Shown here: piece after piece, positions 28,548-34,464 of the stretch
Position numbering within the stretch: position 1 is the stretch's first letter
How the letters are laid out: each line of letters begins with the position of its first letter
Source: a virus
Reading direction: 5' to 3' (one strand)
Virus record (IMG/VR): IMGVR_UViG_3300017963_000164
Span: 1-34,464 of that record
Length of the DNA stretch: 34,464 nt
Program-made: the position numbers and the translations under genes
Notes under the pieces: model-generated
Told to the model about the DNA's origin: nothing
The model's database searches: none
The model's input: the letters and a program-made list of their open reading frames with translations, nothing else

Positions 28548-29743
28548 TGGCCATTATCTCAGTACAGCCGATCCCCAATAGAGAGAAGGACGACCTGGAG
28601 AAGATAGCTTTGGGTCTGCAGATCGCAACGTCAGCGTTGCAGATCCCGTTTAGCATTGCTGGGTTTATTAAGGATGCTAGGGCTGGGAAAGCAGATGAGC
28701 AGCTGAAGAAAATCGAGGCGGCTGGGAAGGTAGAGGCGCTTGAGCCAGTTAGAAAAACTGAAATGGTGCCACAGGCAGAAGATCCTATTTCGGCTGCCTT
28801 GACCACTAGAAGGGATGGTCTGATAGGGGTAACCAGATTAAAGCCCCAAGAGGGTCCTGGGGTTATGGCGTTGCCTGACGTGTTCCCGTCTCAGCATGAA
28901 GCTGGAGTAAGGTTCAAGGCCATAAAAGACGACACTGCTGCCATTATGAAAAGACTTCAGATGTCAAAGCTTGCAGAGGATCAGGCACCATTGACTGATG
29001 TGCAAAAGAAGTGGCTTGAGGGCATTGAACCCGGGTCTTCTGTGTCGATAAGGACGCAAGGCCAACTAGCGAAGAACTTGTTGCCCATTATGAGCTTTGC
29101 CCTGCAAAAGGGGAAAGAGGAGAAAAGAGTAGCAAAAGAAGAGAGAGAGCTTGACCTGACACCGGGTCAGTTGGCTATCGATAAGGCGTTTGCCAAAGAT
29201 TATTCAGAGTTTGTTGCTGGCGGTGGTTTTGCTGATGCCAGAAAGAACATAGATCAGCTTAAGGACGTAAGAGATAAGTTGAAAGAGGGCAAGTCAAACT
29301 ACACTGGCCCGATTATTGGAAGTGTCCCGAAAAGAATTAGAACCATCACCAACCCAAAATCTGTTTCAATGCAAGAGGCTGTTGAAGAGGTTGTGCAAAG
29401 AAACCTTCGCCTTGTATTGGGCGCGGCATTTACAGAGAAGGAAGGTACGAGACTCATCGAACGAGCTTATAACACATCTCTGGAAGAGAATGAGAACCTT
29501 AAGAGACTCAATCGTCTCATTAATCAAGTTGAAAGTGCATACAAAGCCAAAGAGTCTGCTGCAAATTACTTTTCCAAGAACGGCACATTGAAAGGTTGGG
29601 TCGGAACATTGCCAGCTGGGCCGCAAGACTTCCTGAAGGAGGAAAGGGACCCTGACATCGAGGCATATTCTAAGCAGTACAATCTTGAGTACGATCAAGC
29701 GAAGAAGATAATTGACAGGAGGAGAGAGGCCAGTGGCGAATGA
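28547..29743 (+). CDS. Probable internal virion protein (398 aa)
   Basis: A 398-residue Lys/Glu/Ala-rich helical protein. An N-terminal hydrophobic stretch (LGLQIATSALQIPFSIAGF) is followed by long charged helices (KGKEEKRVAKEERELDLTP, then ARKNIDQLKDVRDKLKEGK) and the block LRLVLGAAFTEKEGTRLIERAY that occurs in other ejection-type proteins. Overlaps the next gene by 11 bases. Ejection role by context. Confidence 0.72.
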   Translation: MAIISVQPIPNREKDDLEKIALGLQIATSALQIPFSIAGFIKDARAGKADEQLKKIEAAGKVEALEPVRKTEMVPQAEDPISAALTTRRDGLIGVTRLKPQEGPGVMALPDVFPSQHEAGVRFKAIKDDTAAIMKRLQMSKLAEDQAPLTDVQKKWLEGIEPGSSVSIRTQGQLAKNLLPIMSFALQKGKEEKRVAKEERELDLTPGQLAIDKAFAKDYSEFVAGGGFADARKNIDQLKDVRDKLKEGKSNYTGPIIGSVPKRIRTITNPKSVSMQEAVEEVVQRNLRLVLGAAFTEKEGTRLIERAYNTSLEENENLKRLNRLINQVESAYKAKESAANYFSKNGTLKGWVGTLPAGPQDFLKEERDPDIEAYSKQYNLEYDQAKKIIDRRREASGE

Positions 29744-31325
29744 TATAAATCTGGAAAGCCTTACTGCCAAACAAAGGGCGTTGTTGGCCCCTCCATCTGA
29801 AGAAGAACTTGCTGCGTCAAGAAGGGTGCTTCAGACGGCGCCAAGTGAAATAGAAATGCAAGAGACTCGCGTTGCGGAAGCAATGCCCAAGGTTGCGCAA
29901 GTGTCCACAGGCGAAGCTCTGGGGCGTGGCTTTGCGTCTGGTGCTACGTTTGGATTTGGTGACGAGCTTAGCGCTGTAGCAGAAAAGGCCATTGCGCTTG
30001 TTAGACAAAAGATGCCGTTTATGAGCGAGTCAGAGGTGGCCAATAGAGTACTCAGCAAGCCTCTTGGCGAGCTTATAAGAGAGAATCGACAAGAGATCGA
30101 AGAGACTAGGGAAGCCCGTCCTAAAACATTCATGGCTGGTGAAATGCTTGGCGGCATAAGCACCACTGCCCCATTAGGGGTTGCTGGGGCAACGAGGGGT
30201 GTGGCAGCCCCTGCGACTGGGCTGCTGTCTAAAGTCGTAAGGCCAGCTGCGGCTGTAACAAGGACGCTTGCAAGGCGCCCAGGGCAGACTGGGCTGCTTA
30301 TAGGTGCAACAGGTGGGGTTGGAGAAGGTGAAGGCTTTAGCGGAAGGCTTGGCGCTGGCTTGATAGGTGGCGGCCTTGGTTATGGCATTGGCAAGGTGTT
30401 TGGCACACCCAAGAGCCTTGAAAACGCAGCACAAGATTATGGCAGGCGAGCTGTGGGGTTTATCAAGTCTACTATCAAAAAGGCTGGTGGTTTGGACAAG
30501 GTAAACCAATCAGTAGAGACATTGCTTGAAAAGGGGATCATAAGAGGCGGGATTTCGGAGATTGCCCAAAACATTGATAATCTTAAGATGCAAGCCGGTC
30601 GCCAGATTGGGCGCATATTGAAAACTCTTGATAAGGCTGGCTTCAAAGCTCTCAACTCAGAGCAGCTTATAACCAAGATAGCAAGCTCAAGGATGCCTGG
30701 GACTCAGAGAACTATAGGCGAGTTGCTTGAAGATCCGTTGTTTAAAGCCATCAAGAATCCGTTTCAAGAACTTGCCGAGTCCATTCGTTTTAACATAGGA
30801 GATGAAAGCACTTTTGCTGCAGCGCAAAACCTAAAACAGGCATTGAGACAGCGTGGTTGGAAGCTAGGAGAAGAGTTGCCAGGCAAAGAGCTGTTTAGAG
30901 AGGCGTATAAGATTGTATCGAACGCTGTTGATGAGGCTGTTACCAAAGCTCAGCCCGTTATTAAAAATAAGGGGTTGGCCAAAAGATTTATCGGCGCCAA
31001 GAAGGCCTATCAAGCTGCAAAGACAGCAGAAATTGGTGTCGAAGATGCCGTTCAAAGAATGGCTGGAAACAGAAAGCTTGGTTTGACTGACCTTATTTTT
31101 GTCAGCAACCAGTTGGCCCAGGGGAGGCCAGCAGCCGCAGCAGCAACTCTTGTAGGAAAGAAAATCATGGAGTCTGGAACCGTTAAGAGTGGTTTGGCTA
31201 GGGCTGCGTTTGCAGCATCGAAGCAGATGCCGGCAGTACAAACGGCAGCAAAGTTGGCTGGTCCACCGGCTGTGGCAGCAACAACGCCGTTAGTTCGCAG
31301 GCCTCTTGCAGAGGGGGGAAGATAA
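29733..31325 (+). CDS. Large probable internal virion/ejection protein (530 aa)
   Basis: GTG 29733 is placed well after AGGAGG; the ATG at 29712 lies before the ribosome site. The 530-residue protein has an acidic helical N-terminus, then Ala/Gly-rich segments with glycine-zipper character (SGRLGAGLIGGGLGYGIGKVFG near residue 205), which in phage ejection proteins and toxins form membrane-inserting helices, followed by a long helical C-terminus (EDAVQRMAGNRKLGLTDLIF). It would help the DNA cross the host envelope. Family not recognised by name. Confidence 0.75.
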   Translation: MANDINLESLTAKQRALLAPPSEEELAASRRVLQTAPSEIEMQETRVAEAMPKVAQVSTGEALGRGFASGATFGFGDELSAVAEKAIALVRQKMPFMSESEVANRVLSKPLGELIRENRQEIEETREARPKTFMAGEMLGGISTTAPLGVAGATRGVAAPATGLLSKVVRPAAAVTRTLARRPGQTGLLIGATGGVGEGEGFSGRLGAGLIGGGLGYGIGKVFGTPKSLENAAQDYGRRAVGFIKSTIKKAGGLDKVNQSVETLLEKGIIRGGISEIAQNIDNLKMQAGRQIGRILKTLDKAGFKALNSEQLITKIASSRMPGTQRTIGELLEDPLFKAIKNPFQELAESIRFNIGDESTFAAAQNLKQALRQRGWKLGEELPGKELFREAYKIVSNAVDEAVTKAQPVIKNKGLAKRFIGAKKAYQAAKTAEIGVEDAVQRMAGNRKLGLTDLIFVSNQLAQGRPAAAAATLVGKKIMESGTVKSGLARAAFAASKQMPAVQTAAKLAGPPAVAATTPLVRRPLAEGGR

Positions 31326-32036
31326 ATGGCTGCTCCATCGTTAAGCTACACACTGACAAACGGCACTGCAGCAGATGCCGACCAGGTGATGCAGAATCTG
31401 AACGATCTGCTGCTGGGATACACGGACGGCACCAAGGATCTGACAATCTCAGCGTTGACTTGTAACGGCAACGTGGCTTTAGGTGACGCATCGAGTGACA
31501 CCATCACGTTCACTGGTCAGGCTGCTTCTGGGTTGGCGCCAAATGCAGACGGCACGTTAGATCTGGGAAGCACAACCAACAAGTGGCAGAACATCTATGG
31601 AGAGTCGCTTAGGATAGACAATACAGCAACAGACGGCGGGGCGATCTACTTCGATGCTGGGACGACTGAGTACATAAAGGCGAGCGCAGACGGTACAAAT
31701 TTAGAAATCGGCGGGTTCACGTCGTGGACTGGTCCATCGTCAAAATCGGCAATTTCTGGATGGGCGCATTTTACCGGAACGGACACGCCAGTTACGATCA
31801 ATGAAAGTTGGAATTTAGATTCCATTACAGATGGTGGCGCAGGAATTTATACAATGAACTGGGATGTAGATTTTGCTGCGAGTGGTGGATATTTCATAAG
31901 TGTTAGCGGGAACGCTCAAAGTCAAAGTATTTCAACGCGAGCCGCTGACAGTACGCAAGTGCGTTTTTATAACTTGGCCGGAACGTTGGTGGACTCGTCC
32001 ATTTGTGCTGTGCTCGTAGGAGGTGCAAGGGTATGA
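31326..32036 (+). CDS. Tail fibre/spike protein (236 aa)
   Basis: A 236-residue beta-rich protein with the fibre lead NGTAADADQVMQNLNDLLL, repeated beta turns (DGTLDLGSTTNKWQNIYGES), and a C-terminal domain (WTGPSSKSAISGWAHFTGTD, then ESWNLDSITDGGAGIYTMNW) that looks like the exchangeable receptor-binding tips of small phage fibres. The DNA becomes more A/T-rich from about 31735, which suggests that the tip has been swapped by recombination. Confidence 0.8.
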   Translation: MAAPSLSYTLTNGTAADADQVMQNLNDLLLGYTDGTKDLTISALTCNGNVALGDASSDTITFTGQAASGLAPNADGTLDLGSTTNKWQNIYGESLRIDNTATDGGAIYFDAGTTEYIKASADGTNLEIGGFTSWTGPSSKSAISGWAHFTGTDTPVTINESWNLDSITDGGAGIYTMNWDVDFAASGGYFISVSGNAQSQSISTRAADSTQVRFYNLAGTLVDSSICAVLVGGARV

Positions 32037-32440
32037 TTAAAAACAGAGTTTATGAAATGCCAGACGGAAGTGTGCATGTTGTAACGTTTGCACCCAATGC
32101 AAGAAAGCAAGGGGAATCGGATCAAGACTTCGCAAACCGAATCTGGGAAAAGATGAAGCTCAAAGACCCCACGTTGCCCGATGCTTATGTCGATATAGAA
32201 AAAGCAGACATGCCAGAACGCGTTGATGCTGACGGTGTGTCGATACGAAATCAGTGGCGTTTAAAAAACAAGAAGCTGCAAGTAGATCCATCAGTCAAAA
32301 ACTTTTATCGCAAGTTATACGATGACCAAAAGTCACTGGACGCCCTATTAGACAAAGATGAATGGACAGACCAGGAACTGAAGCAGATAGAGAAACTTCG
32401 CAACAAGGTTGAAAGGTGGAAGGCAAAACTGAGTGGCTAA
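32033..32440 (+). CDS. Hypothetical protein, possible fibre-assembly helper (135 aa)
   Basis: ATG 32033 with GGAGG 9 bases ahead, and the previous stop overlapping. The 135-residue charged, helical protein (YEMPDGSVHVVTFAPNARK, then DQDFANRIWEKMKLKDPTLPDAYVD, then QELKQIEKLRNKVERWK) stands between two fibre genes; such small helical proteins often are tail-fibre chaperones. Function not proven. Confidence 0.68.
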   Translation: MIKNRVYEMPDGSVHVVTFAPNARKQGESDQDFANRIWEKMKLKDPTLPDAYVDIEKADMPERVDADGVSIRNQWRLKNKKLQVDPSVKNFYRKLYDDQKSLDALLDKDEWTDQELKQIEKLRNKVERWKAKLSG

Positions 32441-32903
32441 GTTCATCCTGCGTAAGAGTGTCCGCGCCCATGCGGACAAGCCCATTCTTGAGGAAAAGGG
32501 CGATCTTCTCGGCTTCGATGGAGTCTCTTGGGCTCGTATCCCCATAGGTGAAACAGAAGGCCATGTGCTTCAAGTCAGCAGCGCATCGACGTATGGTGTC
32601 AAGTGGAGTTCTACCACGGGGCAGACTGGCGTGCCGACAACAAGGAGTCTTGTTGCTGGTAACGGGTTGACCGGTGGTGGTGATCTAAGCGCTGACAGAA
32701 CGTTTAATGTTGGGGCTGGCTCAGGCATCATTGTTGGGGCGGACGATGTTGCAATCATATCGGCCGGTGTAACGCCTGGTACATATCAAACGGCTGACAT
32801 AACAGTTGATTACATGGGAAGAGTGACCTCTGCGGCAACGGGTGCTGGAGGTGGTGGTGGCACCTATGCACCATCGGACAGCTTCCTTTTGATGGGTGGA
32901 TAA
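32433..32903 (+). CDS. Tail fibre protein with phage adhesin motif (156 aa)
   Basis: GTG start. After a variable N-terminus (DLLGFDGVSWARIPIGETEG) comes the well-known fibre motif TRSLVAGNGLTGGGDLSADR followed by TFNVGAGSGI and a VGADDVAI repeat, seen in many phage tail fibres and collar fibres, and a Gly-rich end. Overlaps the previous gene by 8 bases. Role in host binding or as a fibre shaft is likely. Confidence 0.82.
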   Translation: MAKFILRKSVRAHADKPILEEKGDLLGFDGVSWARIPIGETEGHVLQVSSASTYGVKWSSTTGQTGVPTTRSLVAGNGLTGGGDLSADRTFNVGAGSGIIVGADDVAIISAGVTPGTYQTADITVDYMGRVTSAATGAGGGGGTYAPSDSFLLMGG

Positions 32904-33232
32904 TGGCGAACACGAACAAGATACTTGGCCAAGCCTCGTTGACGTCTGGTGCGACCATAACGGTGTACTCGGCACCAGCTGCAACGGAGGCTATTGTTAG
33001 CACCGCTTATATCTGTAACAGGGACAGTTCAGACACAACCTTTAGGCTCTTGGCGGCAGTAAGCGCTGCTGCGTCGGCTAACGAGCAGTATCTCTATTAT
33101 GACGTGGCGCTTCCGGCTAATGACACGTTTGCTGCCACGGTGGGGATGACGCTTGGAGCGTTGGACGAGGTTAGGGCGTCGTCTCCTGATGGTGCTGTTA
33201 GTGTGACACTTTTCGGCGTAGAAGTAAGCTGA
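32903..33232 (+). CDS. Small virion-associated protein (109 aa)
   Basis: A 109-residue beta-type protein (GATITVYSAPAATEAIVSTAYICNRDSS, then NDTFAATVGMTLGALDEVRA) coupled to the fibre gene by a one-base overlap. This pattern is common in small phage tail-tip and head-decoration proteins. Downstream is a 6-2-6 palindrome (ATGTTA-TT-TAACAT at 33232-33245). Function unknown in detail. Confidence 0.68.
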   Translation: MANTNKILGQASLTSGATITVYSAPAATEAIVSTAYICNRDSSDTTFRLLAAVSAAASANEQYLYYDVALPANDTFAATVGMTLGALDEVRASSPDGAVSVTLFGVEVS

Positions 33233-33277
33233 TGTTATTTAACATGTTTCCAAGCGAAATAGCATAATGGTGACACT

Positions 33278-34201
33278 ATGAGCCACGGACCAACAAATCC
33301 AGGCAAAGACCCTGTTAGCATATCTGGCCCAGTGTCTGGAGTGATGAGCACTTCTGGCATTGTTGATGTTAGTGGCCCTATAGGCATTACAGGAACGGTT
33401 AACACGTCAGGCACTGTGAACAATGCTCTTTCCGGAGTGTTCAGTGCTAGTGGTATTGTAGACGTTTCTGGCCCCATAGGGATAACCGGAACGGTAAACA
33501 CGTCTGGAACGGTCAACAATGCTATCTCTGGTGTTGTAAGCACTTCGGGCATTGTGGATGTTTCGGGGCCTGTTGCGATCACTGGAACCGTCAATACATC
33601 TGGAACTGTGAACAATGCCATATCCGGAGTGGTTAGCACGTCAGGCATTGTTGATGTGTCTGGTCCTATTGGGATCACGGGAACGGTTAACACGTCCGGG
33701 ACGGTCAATAACGCCTTGTCAGGTGTGATGTCAGTATCTGGGCCTGTGACGTCGTATGTCCAGTTACAGACATCCAACGTATCTGAAACCAACCCCATGT
33801 ATGTTGGTGCTGCGGTTGAGAACTCATGGCTATCTGTGGGGACTATCACGACAAGTTATAACGACGTGCTTACTAACACGGTAAGCACTGACATCAGCAG
33901 GATAACTGGTTGCCTTTATGCTGACGTGTTCCTTTCCATTACCAAGGGGAACTCGCCAACAGACTTGCGGTTTTACATAGAAGGAACTGACGACTCTGTG
34001 AGTTATTACGCAATCAGGGATGGCTGGGAGTCCCTTTGGATATATGACGACACGATTGTTGGGAGTTCGGGACGAAGCGAGTGTTTGAGGATTCGCATAC
34101 CTGCTGACACTTTCCGCATAAGAGTTCAGGCTGGTGGAACCACATCTTCGGCAACGTTTTCGCTGGACACCTTCAAGATAAAACAAATCTCATTCAGGTA
34201 A
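33278..34201 (+). CDS. Tail fibre/adhesin with four 32-residue repeats (307 aa)
   Basis: The 307-residue protein has four consecutive 32-residue units at residues 20-147 (unit core SGIVDVSGPIGITGTVNTSG), then a fifth partial one, and a globular C-terminal domain (residues about 170-307) with FYIEGTDDSVSYYAI and FRIRVQAGGTTSS. The repeats are Ser/Thr/Gly/Val-rich and would form a beta-solenoid or triple-stranded stalk ending in a binding head. Its stop overlaps the next gene's ATG (TAATG). No strong ribosome site. Ser/Thr density makes it a further possible glycosylation target. Confidence 0.78.
   Translation: MSHGPTNPGKDPVSISGPVSGVMSTSGIVDVSGPIGITGTVNTSGTVNNALSGVFSASGIVDVSGPIGITGTVNTSGTVNNAISGVVSTSGIVDVSGPVAITGTVNTSGTVNNAISGVVSTSGIVDVSGPIGITGTVNTSGTVNNALSGVMSVSGPVTSYVQLQTSNVSETNPMYVGAAVENSWLSVGTITTSYNDVLTNTVSTDISRITGCLYADVFLSITKGNSPTDLRFYIEGTDDSVSYYAIRDGWESLWIYDDTIVGSSGRSECLRIRIPADTFRIRVQAGGTTSSATFSLDTFKIKQISFR
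33335..33718 (+). repeat. Four tandem 96-bp coding repeats
   Basis: Units at 33335-33430, 33431-33526, 33527-33622 and 33623-33718. The encoded 32-residue units are nearly identical, but the DNA differs at many third codon positions, so the protein sequence is being kept while the DNA drifts. A partial fifth unit follows. Not a CRISPR: no spacers, and the frame is coding throughout. Confidence 0.92.
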
Positions 34202-34464
34202 TGGCTGGCTTTCTGGCATTGTACGACCCGGGCACCTATCAACAGGTGTGGAGCGCTGCAATAGGAAGCCCATGGAACTGTAACGCAGTTTGTTGGGACG
34301 GCGAAATGTTTTGGATTGGAACGTCTTTTTACATCGGCGCATACAAAGTTGATGATGCTGGTGCTTTAAAAAACGTATATTTCGTTTCGACTAGGATAGT
34401 TTATAACGCAATCCAAAACGTGAATGGAATTTGCACTGATGGCGATGCGCTATATATCGCTGTT
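34201..34464 (+). CDS. Virion/tail-associated protein, N-terminal part (continues at base 1)
   Basis: The gene begins at ATG 34201 (overlapping the previous TAA) and runs off the end; joined over the terminal repeat it continues at 1-597, for 254 residues in all. N-terminus AGFLALYDPGTYQQVWSAAIG then WDGEMFWIGTSFYIGAYKVDDAG, beta-propeller-like. See the entry for 1-597. Confidence 0.85.
   Translation, partial: MAGFLALYDPGTYQQVWSAAIGSPWNCNAVCWDGEMFWIGTSFYIGAYKVDDAGALKNVYFVSTRIVYNAIQNVNGICTDGDALYIAV
34369..34464. repeat. Right copy of 96-bp terminal direct repeat
   Basis: Identical to 1-96; begins within a run of six A (the repeat takes the last five). Marks the circular joint of the contig. 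Confidence 0.95.

Noticed and set aside
33335-33718. Possible CRISPR array
   Set aside because: Units are contiguous, without spacers, and code in one frame; they are protein repeats.
33235-33849. 204-codon minus-strand frame with Pro/Asp/Thr repeats
   Set aside because: Mirror of the 96-bp coding repeats of the fibre gene.
1-34464. Integrase or other lysogeny module
   Set aside because: No tyrosine or serine recombinase motifs, no excisionase partner and no attachment-site signal; the lone XRE gene is not enough to call the phage temperate.

Overview
The window is the essentially complete genome of a small tailed bacteriophage, most likely podovirus-like. The first 96 bases (1-96) are repeated exactly as the last 96 (34369-34464), so it is a circularly closed contig of about 34,368 unique bases, and one gene runs across the joint (34201-34464 continuing at 1-597). 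Every convincing gene is on the + strand, packed with 4-base (ATGA/GTGA) or longer overlaps and mostly strong Shine-Dalgarno sites. I see no integrase, DNA polymerase, RNA polymerase, tRNA or CRISPR array. The host cannot be named from sequence; a lipoprotein with a lipobox and a T7-type amidase suggest a Gram-negative bacterium.

Layout. (1) 1-2329: end of the tail-protein gene, small late proteins and a lysis module (spanin-like membrane protein, amidase endolysin, holin-like protein, Rz1-like lipoprotein embedded in another frame). (2) 2330-2521: a terminator-like hairpin followed by a near-consensus sigma70 promoter that contains a 19-base palindrome. (3) 2522-8921: early genes: small unknown proteins, an Ala-rich repeat protein, a DUF6948-like protein with an adjoining Gly-rich repeat frame, a membrane protein and a lipoprotein, a VRR-NUC nuclease, a Zn-finger protein, an XRE regulator and an ERF-type recombinase. 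The palindrome recurs upstream of the Zn-finger gene and of the ERF gene. (4) 8914-14038: a sugar-biosynthesis island: PseB/FlaA1-like dehydratase, short NeuB-type synthase, Gfo/Idh/MocA oxidoreductase, SpsF-type cytidylyltransferase, class III aminotransferase and GNAT acetyltransferase. (5) 14345-14912: about 570 bases without a gene, rich in hairpins. (6) 14913-34464: ParB-methyltransferase fusion, small and large terminase, portal, scaffold, major capsid protein, a Maf/DUF115-type glycosyltransferase among the head genes, connector, beta-propeller-like tail protein, probable ejection proteins, and tail fibre/adhesin genes with repeats.

The most striking point is how (4) and (6) fit together. 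The island looks like a compact, non-standard route to a CMP-activated nonulosonic-acid-like sugar (pseudaminic/legionaminic type). The DUF115 protein, a relative of the Maf enzymes that put such sugars on flagellin, lies between a Ser/Thr-rich probable capsid decoration gene and further head genes. Together they suggest a phage-encoded system that glycosylates its own virion. This is inference from family membership and gene order.
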